Below, one piece after another: positions 1-7,993 of a DNA stretch of 19,049 nucleotides. The position numbers were made by a program, and so were the translations under genes. This DNA is from JAQBDA01 sp964525785 (GTDB taxonomy: Bacteria; Chloroflexota; Anaerolineae; Anaerolineales; UBA4823). Location of the stretch: assembly GCA_964525785.1 (NCBI GenBank), contig CAZGIX010000077.1:1-19049 (forward strand), read 5' to 3'. Numbering within the stretch: the first letter of the stretch is position 1; every line of letters begins with the position of its first letter. The notes below the pieces were generated by a model. It saw only the letters and a list, made by a program, of their open reading frames with translations, searched no databases and was not told the origin of the DNA.

Positions 1-558
1 GAGGATGGGCGGCTGGAGGTCAATGTCCTGGCCCAGCCCGAGGGTGAGCCGGTCAGCCTGCAGGCCGATTGGGTCGTGCTGAGCGCCGGTATCGAGCCTG
101 AACCTGGCAACGCCGCCATGGCGCAGCTGCTCAAGGTGCCGCTGAACGAAGCTGGCTTCTTCCTTGAAGCGCATGTAAAGCTGCGCCCGGTCGACTTCGC
201 CGCAGATGGCATGTTCCTTGCGGGACTGGCGCATTCGCCGCGTGCCATCGAAGAGACCATCGCCCAGGCGCAGGCTGCGGCAGTCCGGACGGTGGCGCTG
301 CTATCGAAGCCGCGTCTGGAAGCCACCCCGATTACCGCCAGCGTCGATCCCAACCTGTGCGCGGCCTGCGGGCTGTGCGTAGAGATCTGCCCCTACGGAG
401 CGCGCGTACTCGAGGAGGGCATGACGCATGCCGAGGTCATTGAAGTGCTTTGCCAGGGCTGCGGCGCCTGCGTGGTAGCCTGCCCGAACAAGGCCAGCCA
501 GCTAAAGGGTTTTGAATTTAGTCAGTTATTTGAGATGCTGGAAGCAGCAATCCCGTAA
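1..558 (+). CDS. hdrA: HdrA-like flavin/Fe-S subunit, C-terminal part (5' end outside window)
   Basis: The frame is open from base 1, so 185 C-terminal residues of a longer protein are visible. They show the end of the FAD/NAD-type fold, with the 'FLAGLAHSPR' segment that corresponds to the 'GxFLAGxxxxPKD' signature of HdrA. Two ferredoxin motifs follow: CAACGLCVEIC (Cys 120, 123, 126, 130) and CQGCGACVVACP (Cys 151, 154, 157, 161). The terminal 'FEFSQLFEML' helix is typical of HdrA ends. HdrA is the FAD-carrying, electron-bifurcating subunit of soluble heterodisulfide-reductase complexes; the two C-terminal ferredoxin clusters pass electrons to or from ferredoxin. The gene lies 15 bases upstream of mvhD, and HdrA plus MvhD together resemble a split QmoB. 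The N-terminal domain and FAD loop cannot be assessed here. Confidence 0.9.
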   Translation, partial: EDGRLEVNVLAQPEGEPVSLQADWVVLSAGIEPEPGNAAMAQLLKVPLNEAGFFLEAHVKLRPVDFAADGMFLAGLAHSPRAIEETIAQAQAAAVRTVALLSKPRLEATPITASVDPNLCAACGLCVEICPYGARVLEEGMTHAEVIEVLCQGCGACVVACPNKASQLKGFEFSQLFEMLEAAIP

Positions 559-573
559 ACATAAGGAGCCGGA

Positions 574-1005
574 ATGAGCGACCCAAACGGTTTTGAACCT
601 CGTATCGTAGCATTTCTTTGCAACTGGTGCACGTACACTGGCGCAGACCTGGCAGGTACTGCCCGCATGCAGTACCCGCCCAATGTGCGCATCATCCGCA
701 CCATGTGCAGCGGCGCGGTAGACCCTGTGTACGTGCTCAAGCCGCTGCTGGACGGCGTCGATGGGGTGCTGATCGGTGGCTGCCATCCTGGCGACTGCCA
801 TTACCAGACCGGTAACTTTAAAGCCCGCCGCCGGTTCGTGGCTTTAGAGCAGATCCTCAAATCGACCGGGCTCGAGGATGACCGCATCTGGCTGCGTTGG
901 ATCAGCGCCAGCGAGGGCCAGAAATTCGCCGATACGATCAGTGAGATGGTAACTTTTATCAGAGAGCAAGGACCCAACCCGCTGCGCGAAAATTGGGCGG
1001 TCTGA
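574..1005 (+). CDS. mvhD: MvhD/FrhD-type iron-sulfur subunit (hydrogenase delta-like)
   Basis: This 143-residue protein matches the MvhD family in length and pattern. It has CNWCTYTGADLAG (Cys 16, 19), the 'MCSGAVDP' segment (Cys 45) and 'GCHPGDCHY' (Cys 70, 75). In methanogens MvhD carries a [2Fe-2S] cluster and relays electrons between an electron-donating module (hydrogenase or formate dehydrogenase) and HdrA. The start ATG follows an AAGGAG-type ribosome binding site, 15 bases after the HdrA stop. With an FdhB-like gene immediately downstream, it most likely bridges HdrA and FdhB-1. No hydrogenase large or small subunit is present in the window, so an Mvh-type hydrogenase is not supported locally. 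Confidence 0.93.
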   Translation: MSDPNGFEPRIVAFLCNWCTYTGADLAGTARMQYPPNVRIIRTMCSGAVDPVYVLKPLLDGVDGVLIGGCHPGDCHYQTGNFKARRRFVALEQILKSTGLEDDRIWLRWISASEGQKFADTISEMVTFIREQGPNPLRENWAV

Positions 1006-1027
1006 CCCGACATTGAATGAGGCGACT

Positions 1028-2146
1028 ATGAATGGAATAATCCCCACCCAAAACAACGATGTACTGGCTGCTGTGCGCGGCCTGTTCAGGCAGATGATGG
1101 AAAGCCATCTGGTAGAGGCTCTGTATGTCCCGTTGGAATTAGATGGTGGCGGCATTGCCCCGGCCCTGGTGACCGACCCCAGGCATTTAGCGCGCGCCAA
1201 CCCCTTTGCCCCGGCTATGCCGATCAACGCCGCCCGCGCCATAGCCGATCTGACCGGTAAGCGCGCTCCCACCCAGATCGGCGTGGTGCTGCGTGCCTGT
1301 GAGCTGCGCGCCCTGGTGGAGCTGATCAAGCTCCAGCAGTCAAGCCTGGAAGACATCGTGCTGATCGGCATCGACTGCCCGGGTACCTACGAGTGGACGG
1401 AGTACAACCGGATGCAGAAATCCGGCGGCTTCCACCTGGACAAATACCTGGCTGCCGCAGGGCGCGGCGAGGCGCTGCCTGCCCCTGCTTTGCGCCCGGC
1501 CTGCCAGATGTGCACCCAGCCCATCCCCGAGCGGGTCGATATCCACCTGCATCTGTTCGGAGCTGACCTGTCTCAAGGCATCCCGGTCACCCTGGAAGAT
1601 GGCATTGCCCAGGCGCTTGAGATGGTGCCCGTCCCTGCCGCAGATGGTGCCGGGCGTCAGGCGGTGATCGACGCCGTGCTGGCCCAGCGCGACCGGGCGC
1701 GGCAGAGCGAGTTCGCTGCCATGCGCCAGCGCCTGGAGGAGAAGGATGGCTTTGCCAGGCTGTTCGATGCCTGCATCCGCTGCCACAACTGCTCCACAGC
1801 CTGCCCGATCTGCTACTGTAAGACCTGCCTGTTCTGTACGGCCTCATTCGATCACGCCCCTGAGCATTATCTCAACGCCGCCCGGCGTAAAGGCGCCATG
1901 CGGCTGCTGAGCGACACCATTTTGTTCCACCTGACCCGTCTGAACCACATGGGACTGTCCTGTGTTAACTGCGGCATGTGCACCTCAGCCTGTCCGGCAG
2001 ATATCCCCGTCGGCATGATTTTCAGCGTCATCGGGGGGGATGTCCAGGCTGCGTTCGATTACAAGCCCGGACATGACTTATCCGAGCCCCTGCCGCTGGT
2101 CACCTTCCAGGCGGATGAATGGTCACAAGTGGGTGAGAGAAAATAA
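1028..2146 (+). CDS. FdhB/FrhB-like Fe-S flavoprotein subunit, paralogue 1
   Basis: A 372-residue protein of the FdhB / F420-hydrogenase-beta-like type. The N-terminal half carries the family segments 'LRACELRAL' (Cys 91) and 'IGIDCPGTY' (Cys 117), then CQMC (Cys 159, 162). The C-terminal half has two 4Fe-4S motifs, Cys 249/252/255/259 and Cys 312/315/318/322. The first is followed by extra cysteines (262, 264, 267, 270, in 'CPICYCKTCLFC'), which are missing from the two paralogues downstream. I chose ATG 1028 because GAGG sits 5 bases before it; an in-frame TTG at 1013 has no such site. Family members oxidise or reduce F420 or a nicotinamide and exchange electrons with HdrA via MvhD; the cofactor used here cannot be told from sequence. 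The gene sits between mvhD and the QmoA-like HdrA. Confidence 0.85.
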   Translation: MNGIIPTQNNDVLAAVRGLFRQMMESHLVEALYVPLELDGGGIAPALVTDPRHLARANPFAPAMPINAARAIADLTGKRAPTQIGVVLRACELRALVELIKLQQSSLEDIVLIGIDCPGTYEWTEYNRMQKSGGFHLDKYLAAAGRGEALPAPALRPACQMCTQPIPERVDIHLHLFGADLSQGIPVTLEDGIAQALEMVPVPAADGAGRQAVIDAVLAQRDRARQSEFAAMRQRLEEKDGFARLFDACIRCHNCSTACPICYCKTCLFCTASFDHAPEHYLNAARRKGAMRLLSDTILFHLTRLNHMGLSCVNCGMCTSACPADIPVGMIFSVIGGDVQAAFDYKPGHDLSEPLPLVTFQADEWSQVGERK

Positions 2147-2148
2147 AT

Positions 2149-3546
2149 ATGGGCTACGATACGAACGGACATAAACCTGCTGCACTGGTGATCGGCGGAG
2201 GCATCGCCGGGATCCAGTCTGCCCTGGACATCGCCGATGCTGGTTTCAAGGTCTACCTGGTGGAGAGGTCGCCCAGCATCGGAGGCCGGATGTCACAGCT
2301 GGATAAGACTTTTCCCACCCTGGACTGCTCCTCCTGCATCCTGACGCCCAAGATGGTGGATGTCAGTCGCCATCCGAATATCGAGCTGTTCACTTATTCG
2401 GAGGTTGTCGAGGTGAATGGGCAGGTGGGCGATTTCCAGGTGCGAATCAAGCAAAAGCCGCGCTACGTGGATCCGGAAAAGTGCAAGGGCTGTGGCGAAT
2501 GCGCCCTGGCCTGCCGTATGAGCGGGCGCGTCACCGTAGATCCGGGCGTCGATCACAACGCCGGGATCGCCCGGCGAGCAGCGATCTATGTCCCCTTCCC
2601 CCAGGCGGTGCCCCTGATTTACACGGTTGATCCCCAGGCCTGCCTCTACCTGACGCGCGGCGTGTGTGGAAAGACCTTCCTGTGCAAAGACGCCTGTACT
2701 GCTGGTGCGATCGATTTAACCCAGACCGAGCAGTACCTGGATGTCAATGTCGCCACCATTATCGTCGCCACCGGCTTCGATGTGTTCGACTCGCACCGCC
2801 GCCCTGAGCTGGGATACGGCCTCTACCCCCAGGTGATCTCCACCTTAGAGTTCGAGCGCCTGGCTTCGGCCTCCGGACCCACCTCTGGCAAGATCATCCT
2901 GGGCGGAAAGGTGCCGCAGAACATCGTATTCATCCACTGCGTCGGCTCGCGCGATAAGTCGCTGGGCAGGTGGGACGAACAGGGAGCCAACCCGTACTGC
3001 TCGCGCGTGTGCTGCATGGCGGTTGCCAAGCAGGCTCACCTGGCGCACGATCGCATTCCCGGCGTACAGGTCACCGTCTTTTACATGGATGTGCGCGCCT
3101 TCGGCAAAGGCTTCGAAGAGTTCTACGACCGGGTACGCAACGAGGGCGTCCTCTACCGGCGCGGCATGCCATCCGAGATCATCCGGCGCGGCGAAAAGCT
3201 GCTGGTGCGTGCTGAAGACACCACGCTCGGCGAAGCCGTAGAAATAGAAGCCGACCTGGTGGTGCTGGCAGTGGGCATGGTTCCCAGGAAAGACGCCGGG
3301 GGTGTCGCCGATATGCTCCACCTGGAGCGCAGCGACGATGGTTTCTTCCTTGAAGATCACCCCAAGCTGCGCACGGTGGAGAGCAATATACCTGGCGTAT
3401 TCCTGGCGGGCTGCTGCCAGGGCCCCAAAGACATCCCGGATACAGTCGCTCACGCCAAGGCAGCTGCCTCGGCTGCCATGATCATGCTGGCTGGCAATAT
3501 GCAGCCCGTATTCGCAACCCAGGAATGTTCCTCTCTCTCTGCGTGA
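2149..3546 (+). CDS. QmoA-like short HdrA (FAD, central ferredoxin, no N-terminal or C-terminal Fe-S domains)
   Basis: A 465-residue HdrA-family flavoprotein. It starts directly at the FAD-binding loop (VIGGGIAG, residues 14-21), so it lacks the N-terminal HdrA domain, and it ends without C-terminal ferredoxin motifs. It has the 'DCSSC' pair (Cys 60, 63), a central ferredoxin-like insert (Cys 112/115/118/122 and a second set at 165, 173, 179, 183) and the HdrA cluster motif near FAD, 'HCVGSRD...YCSRVCCM' (Cys 264, 284, 288, 289). The spacing between the first two cysteines of that motif is 20, against 13 in the full HdrA encoded at 4713-6470. The start lies 2 bases after the FdhB-1 stop, which suggests translational coupling. 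QmoA of the quinone-interacting oxidoreductase complex has the same short layout, but no QmoC membrane subunit is present here. Confidence 0.9.
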   Translation: MGYDTNGHKPAALVIGGGIAGIQSALDIADAGFKVYLVERSPSIGGRMSQLDKTFPTLDCSSCILTPKMVDVSRHPNIELFTYSEVVEVNGQVGDFQVRIKQKPRYVDPEKCKGCGECALACRMSGRVTVDPGVDHNAGIARRAAIYVPFPQAVPLIYTVDPQACLYLTRGVCGKTFLCKDACTAGAIDLTQTEQYLDVNVATIIVATGFDVFDSHRRPELGYGLYPQVISTLEFERLASASGPTSGKIILGGKVPQNIVFIHCVGSRDKSLGRWDEQGANPYCSRVCCMAVAKQAHLAHDRIPGVQVTVFYMDVRAFGKGFEEFYDRVRNEGVLYRRGMPSEIIRRGEKLLVRAEDTTLGEAVEIEADLVVLAVGMVPRKDAGGVADMLHLERSDDGFFLEDHPKLRTVESNIPGVFLAGCCQGPKDIPDTVAHAKAAASAAMIMLAGNMQPVFATQECSSLSA

Positions 3547-3597
3547 GACATTCCGCCATCTGGATTACGCACCGCATAGAGAAGATCGGAGCCAAAT

Positions 3598-4713
3598 ATG
3601 CTAAAAGTTGATAGTCGCCAATATACCCACGACCTCGGATTGTTCGCCTGCATCCAGTGCGGCAAGTGCACTGGGGGCTGCCCAATGGCTACCAAAACCA
3701 GCCTTAATCCGCGCCTGCTGATCTACCGCCTGCTGGTTGCCGGCAACGGTTTCGACCTGGAAGGTCACGAAGAGCTGTGGGACTGCACCACCTGCGGCAC
3801 TTGCTACAGCCGCTGCCCGAAGCTGGTCAATCCCATGGAAGCCGTGGTGGCGCTGCGCAGCGCCATCGTCGAGAAGGGGCGCGTGCATCCTAACGTCAAG
3901 ACCGCCCTGGAGAGCACCTTCCGCCACGGCAACCCGCTCACCATGCCGCGCGAGGATCGCGCAGTCTGGGCGGACGGGCTGCAGGTCAAGCAGATGGCTG
4001 ACGGCGCGGAATACCTCTATTATGTCGGCTGCACCCCCAGCTACGACCCGCGCGTCCAGAAGGTTTCACGCGCCCTGGTGCGCCTGTTCGAGGGGGCCGG
4101 GATTGATTTCGGCATCCTGGGCGTGGAAGAGAGCTGCTGCGGGAGCGAGACGCGCCGCCTGGGCGAAGCCGGGTTGTTCGAGATGATCGTCGAGGAGAAT
4201 GTCGAGCTCTACAAGAGCGTGAAGGCGGAGCACATCATCACTACCTCGCCCCACTGCTTCAACACCTTCAAAAACGATTATCCCAAGGACGCCTTGCAGG
4301 TGCAGCATTACACCCAGGTGCTGGCAGAGCGCAAGATACCCTTTACCGGCAAATTCGAAAAAACCGTGACTTACCACGACCCGTGCTATCTTGGCAAGCA
4401 GAACCACGTGTTCGACGAACCGCGCGCAGTGCTGAAGAGCGTCCCAGGTCTGAAGCTGGTCGAGATGGACCGCTCGCGTGAGAGAAGCCTGTGCTGTGAG
4501 GGCGGCGGCGGTCGCATGTGGCTGGAGGGCACAAATCCCGGCCTGCGCCTGGCGCAGTTGCGCATCCAGGAAGCTCTGGAGACCGGGGCAGAGGTCCTGG
4601 CGACTGCCTGCCCGTTCTGCCTGCTCACCCTGGAGGAGGCGGTCAAACATCTGAACGCCGAGGACCGGCTGCGGGTGATGGATATTGCCGAGATCGCAGT
4701 AGAAGCCTTGTGA
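3598..4713 (+). CDS. HdrD-like protein (HdrC ferredoxin domain fused to HdrB CCG domains)
   Basis: The 371-residue protein begins with two 4Fe-4S motifs, CIQCGKCTGGCP (Cys 18/21/24/28) and CTTCGTCYSRCP (Cys 63/66/69/73), as in HdrC. Two cysteine-rich 'CCG' repeats (PF02754 type) follow: the first has Cys 145, 180, 181 and 220, the second Cys 263, 299, 300, 338 and 341. The second ends in a full CPFC pair, while the first has only one terminal Cys ('SPHC'). In methanogen HdrB/HdrD these repeats bind non-cubane 4Fe-4S clusters that reduce a disulfide; in bacterial relatives (GlcF, LutA and others) the substrate differs. Bacteria generally lack the CoM-CoB disulfide, so the substrate here is unknown. 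The stop overlaps the next start by one base (TGATG). Confidence 0.9.
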   Translation: MLKVDSRQYTHDLGLFACIQCGKCTGGCPMATKTSLNPRLLIYRLLVAGNGFDLEGHEELWDCTTCGTCYSRCPKLVNPMEAVVALRSAIVEKGRVHPNVKTALESTFRHGNPLTMPREDRAVWADGLQVKQMADGAEYLYYVGCTPSYDPRVQKVSRALVRLFEGAGIDFGILGVEESCCGSETRRLGEAGLFEMIVEENVELYKSVKAEHIITTSPHCFNTFKNDYPKDALQVQHYTQVLAERKIPFTGKFEKTVTYHDPCYLGKQNHVFDEPRAVLKSVPGLKLVEMDRSRERSLCCEGGGGRMWLEGTNPGLRLAQLRIQEALETGAEVLATACPFCLLTLEEAVKHLNAEDRLRVMDIAEIAVEAL

Positions 4714-6470
4714 TGGAGACATTGAAAGCTATGAGCTCTCAGCCACGGATCGGTGTATATATCTGCCATTGCGGTGTGAACATCTCAGCCACAGTCGATG
4801 TGGCTGCAGTGACACAATACGCCGCACAGCTGCCGGGGGTGGTGGTCGCTCGGGACTACACCTACATGTGCTCCGACCCCGGGCAGTTGCTGATCAAGAA
4901 CGACATTAAAGAGCAAAAGCTCAACCATGTAGTCGTGGCCTCCTGCTCGCCGCGCATGCACGAGCCCACTTTTCGCGCCGCCGTCGCCGATGCCGGTATG
5001 AACCCCTACTGCTTCGAGATGGCTAATATTCGCGAACAGTGCTCGTGGGTGCACCCCAATGAGCCCGCCACGACGTTAAAAGCCATGGAGCTTGTCTCTT
5101 CAGCAGTGGCAAAAGCTGCCGGGCTCGAGCCATTGGAGGTGCGCCAGGTGCCGGTGACCCCAGCCGCGCTGGTGATCGGCGGCGGCATTGCCGGCCTGCA
5201 GGCTGCCCTGGACATCGCTGATGCCGGCTTTCAGGTGACTTTGGTGGAGCAAGCCGCCGAGCTTGGCGGGCAGGTAGCGCGCTTGCACCGTACCTTCCCC
5301 ACCCTCGAAGCGGCCTCCGATTTGCTCCAGCCGCTGCTCGCCCGCCTCACGACCCACCCGCGTATCCAGGTGCTGACAGGTGCCCGGGTGACGGATGTCG
5401 GCGGGTATGTCGGCAACTTCGAGGTCCAGGTAAGCCAGGGCGATAGCGTGACGACTGTGCCAGCCGGGACGATTGTGGTGGCAACCGGATACGATGTCTT
5501 CGACGCCCACCGCAAACCCGAGCTGGGCTATGGTCAATACCCGCAGGTAATCACCACGATGGACTTTGAAAAGCTGGCGGCAGGCGAGCTGAGCACAAAC
5601 GGGCACCCCCCTCGGGAGGTGGTCTTTATCCAGTGCGTCGGCTCGCGCGATGAGAACCTGGGAAATGCTTACTGCTCGCGCGTATGCTGCATGGTCACCG
5701 CCCGGCAGGCCCACCTGGTGCGCCAGCGGCTGCCGGAGGCGCATATCACCGTCTTTTACATGGACATCCGCGCTTACGGCAAGGGCTTTGAAGAATATTA
5801 TGACCAGATCCGCGAGAGCGGTGTGCTGTACCGGCGCGGCAACCCGTCGGAGATTATCCGCCGCGGGGAGCGCGTGGTCGTGCGTGCCGAGGACACCCTG
5901 CTGGGCGAAAGTGTCGAGGTGGAAGCCGACCTGGTCGTGCTGGCGGTCGGCATGACAGCTCGCCAGGACAGCGCTGATATTACCGGGCTGCTCAAGCTGT
6001 CTCGCTCCGGCGATGGATTTATGATGGAAGCCCATCCCAAGCTGCGCCCGGTTGAAACATCCATGGCAGGTATCTACCTGGCCGGTTGCTGCCAGGGCCC
6101 CAAGGATATCGCCGACACGGTATCCCAGGCGCGGGCTGCTGCCTCGGCTGCTATGATCCCGCTCATGCGCGGTCAGGTCCAGGTGGAGGCGACATCCTCC
6201 TTTATTGATGAGCTGCTGTGTGCGGGCTGTGGTCAATGTGCCGCGGTGTGCACCTTCGGGGCATTATCTCTGCACCCGGTGCGCGGCGTGATGAGGGTGA
6301 ACCCGGTCCTGTGCCAGAGCTGCGGCGCCTGCGCCGCCACCTGCCCCTCCGGGGCGATCAACGTCCATCATTTTACATTCGATCAATTCATAAGCCAGAT
6401 CGAAGCATTATCAGATTGGAGCGTGAGCATCACGCAGGTACTACAGCCGCAGGCACAGGAAGCGCCGTAG
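4713..6470 (+). CDS. hdrA: Full-length HdrA-like electron-bifurcating flavoprotein
   Basis: A 585-residue HdrA. An N-terminal domain (about residues 10-135) holds 'CHCGVNI' (Cys 18, 20), 'YMCSDPGQ' (Cys 53), 'ASCSPRMHE' (Cys 78) and Cys 110. The FAD loop VIGGGIAG is at 154-161. The cluster motif beside FAD has Cys 308, 321, 325 and 326, with the 13-4-1 spacing known from methanogen HdrA. Two C-terminal ferredoxin motifs are at Cys 503/506/509/513 and 534/537/540/544. The 'DCSSC' pair and the central ferredoxin of the neighbouring short HdrA are absent ('LEAASD' in their place). ATG 4713 is chosen for its one-base overlap with the HdrD-like stop; ATG 4731 is an alternative start (579 residues). 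The likely role is flavin-based bifurcation or confurcation with ferredoxin. Confidence 0.92.
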   Translation: METLKAMSSQPRIGVYICHCGVNISATVDVAAVTQYAAQLPGVVVARDYTYMCSDPGQLLIKNDIKEQKLNHVVVASCSPRMHEPTFRAAVADAGMNPYCFEMANIREQCSWVHPNEPATTLKAMELVSSAVAKAAGLEPLEVRQVPVTPAALVIGGGIAGLQAALDIADAGFQVTLVEQAAELGGQVARLHRTFPTLEAASDLLQPLLARLTTHPRIQVLTGARVTDVGGYVGNFEVQVSQGDSVTTVPAGTIVVATGYDVFDAHRKPELGYGQYPQVITTMDFEKLAAGELSTNGHPPREVVFIQCVGSRDENLGNAYCSRVCCMVTARQAHLVRQRLPEAHITVFYMDIRAYGKGFEEYYDQIRESGVLYRRGNPSEIIRRGERVVVRAEDTLLGESVEVEADLVVLAVGMTARQDSADITGLLKLSRSGDGFMMEAHPKLRPVETSMAGIYLAGCCQGPKDIADTVSQARAAASAAMIPLMRGQVQVEATSSFIDELLCAGCGQCAAVCTFGALSLHPVRGVMRVNPVLCQSCGACAATCPSGAINVHHFTFDQFISQIEALSDWSVSITQVLQPQAQEAP

Positions 6471-6507
6471 CTGCTTGCTGTTTATCGATAGAGAGGAAGG
6501 TGGTTCA

Positions 6508-7506
6508 ATGTCAGACGTATGGATGGTAAAAACTGGAGGCGACACGCTGGGTGCCATACGCCGGCTCCTGCAGGAAATCTGGCGCCGCGCCAGATTAGAT
6601 GGCATGCTGGTGCCAGCTCACCACGCCGGCGAGCTGGAATCCGCCCCGCTGCTGGTGGAAGACGTGGAGCAGCTGGCCCTGTCTGACCCAACCGTGCCGC
6701 TCGTGCCGGTGAACTCCGCCAGGCTGGTTGCCGAATATGCCCGCCAACTGCCTGCCGGGCGCTACGCGGCTGTGCTGCGCTCGTGCGAATCGCGCGCCTT
6801 GCAGGAGATTATCCAGCGCGAGAGCCTGGATCTGAGCAACTGGCTGCTCATTGGCATTGACTGCCTTGCCAGCTTCTCCGAGGAGGATTTCGAGTGGCGC
6901 GTGCAGAAAGCGGGTTCGGTGGATGAGCTGACGCGTGAAAACCTGAGCCATGCCCGCCAGGGCGTCATCGCCCCTCACCGCTACCGCCACGCCTGCCAGA
7001 TGTGCCTCGAGCCCGAAGCTCAGCGGTCCGACCTGCTGATCTGCCTGCTGGGCTTGCCGCTGAAGGAGGCCTTCCTGGTACGGGCTGAGGATCCGGAGCT
7101 GGCTGCCCGCCTGGGATTGGACGAGATCACCAGCGGCGCAGCCGACCCGGCGCTTATTGCCCAGAACGCCCATATGCTGGAGGTGCTGAATGAGCGCCGT
7201 GTCCGCACGCTCGAGCGCATGGTCAGCGAACTGAGCGGCGACCTGCCCGGCGACCTGGATGAGCTGCTGGCCCAGCTGGAAAGCTGCGCCCCCTGCCGCG
7301 AGTGCCTGGAGGCCTGCCCAATTTACAGCTACGAAGTCGCCCGCAGCGCGGATGGTCAGACCCTCACCCGGGAAGGAGCCATCCGCTGGATGCTCTCCTG
7401 TGTTTCCTGCGGCATGTGCGAACAGGCCTGCCCGACTGATCTGCCCCTGCCTGCAATCATCCGGCGTGTCCGGCAGGAGCTCCAGAATGAGCTGGCTGCC
7501 ATCTGA
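6508..7506 (+). CDS. FdhB/FrhB-like Fe-S flavoprotein subunit, paralogue 2
   Basis: A 332-residue paralogue of the FdhB-like proteins at 1028 and 9823. Shared landmarks are 'LRSCESRAL' (Cys 93), 'IGIDCLASF' (Cys 119), CQMC (Cys 163, 166) and two ferredoxin motifs, CAPCRECLEACP (Cys 260/263/266/270) and CVSCGMCEQACP (Cys 298/301/304/308). It lacks the extra CYCKTCLFC cysteines of paralogue 1 and has only a short linker between the two clusters. ATG 6508 is preceded by AGGAAGG at good spacing; an in-frame TTG at 6475 is rejected. It lies 37 bases after the full HdrA and 34 before the HdrC-like gene, so it may serve that HdrA. Cofactor specificity cannot be deduced. Confidence 0.83.
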   Translation: MSDVWMVKTGGDTLGAIRRLLQEIWRRARLDGMLVPAHHAGELESAPLLVEDVEQLALSDPTVPLVPVNSARLVAEYARQLPAGRYAAVLRSCESRALQEIIQRESLDLSNWLLIGIDCLASFSEEDFEWRVQKAGSVDELTRENLSHARQGVIAPHRYRHACQMCLEPEAQRSDLLICLLGLPLKEAFLVRAEDPELAARLGLDEITSGAADPALIAQNAHMLEVLNERRVRTLERMVSELSGDLPGDLDELLAQLESCAPCRECLEACPIYSYEVARSADGQTLTREGAIRWMLSCVSCGMCEQACPTDLPLPAIIRRVRQELQNELAAI

Positions 7507-7540
7507 AGCGATGGCTTATCCTTTATCGTAGGAGGTAGGT

Positions 7541-7981
7541 ATGCCCCAACGCGTACAAGCCGATCCCAGGCGCATCGAGCCGATCTTGCGCCTGATTCTT
7601 TCACAGACCCAGCCGCCGGTCGCCCGCTGCAGGCTGCTCAGCTCCGGGTTCGGTCCCGGTCACATGCTCAAAGTGACCGATGATCTCACCGGGACGAAAG
7701 CCTGCCTGGGCTGCGGGTGCTGCATCGATGCTTGCCCGGTCCTGGCGCGCGATCCAAAGCGCAAGCTGCGCAGCGATTCGCGCACTTCCATGGCGCTGGA
7801 GACCCTGGTCGGCGAGGACTGCGACCGCTGCGCCAACTGCGCCCTGGCCTGCCCCCAGGTGGATCCGACTATCAAGTTCTACCTGGTCCAGACCCATCTT
7901 GCGGAAGGCATGGCGGAGCTGCTGGCAAAAGCCTCCTCCGACGAGGCCTATGTGTTGGATCTCGTGCTTGGAACAATGTGA
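7541..7981 (+). CDS. HdrC-like 2x[4Fe-4S] protein
   Basis: This 146-residue soluble protein has two classical 4Fe-4S motifs, CLGCGCCIDACP (Cys 55/58/61/65) and CDRCANCALACP (Cys 94/97/100/104), spaced as in HdrC. An N-terminal stretch of about 50 residues has no motif that I recognise. HdrC passes electrons between HdrA and HdrB-type subunits. Since the HdrD-like gene at 3598 already carries its own HdrC domain, this separate copy may instead connect the HdrA core to the SdhB-like subunit encoded 12 bases downstream. The start follows a TAGGAGG site 5-6 bases away. It could equally be described as a generic electron-transfer ferredoxin. Confidence 0.8.
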   Translation: MPQRVQADPRRIEPILRLILSQTQPPVARCRLLSSGFGPGHMLKVTDDLTGTKACLGCGCCIDACPVLARDPKRKLRSDSRTSMALETLVGEDCDRCANCALACPQVDPTIKFYLVQTHLAEGMAELLAKASSDEAYVLDLVLGTM

Positions 7982-7993
7982 TAGGAGATAGGT

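Noticed and set aside
574..1005. Presence of an Mvh-type [NiFe] hydrogenase
   Set aside because: Only the delta subunit MvhD is encoded. No large or small hydrogenase subunit motif is found in the window.
4518..4712. 65 additional N-terminal residues for the HdrA at 4713
   Set aside because: They lie fully inside the HdrD-like gene in another frame and do not resemble HdrA; the family start is near 4713.
5100..6236. A 378-residue minus-strand open frame opposite the full HdrA gene
   Set aside because: It is an antisense shadow of a clear HdrA; no domain is seen in it.
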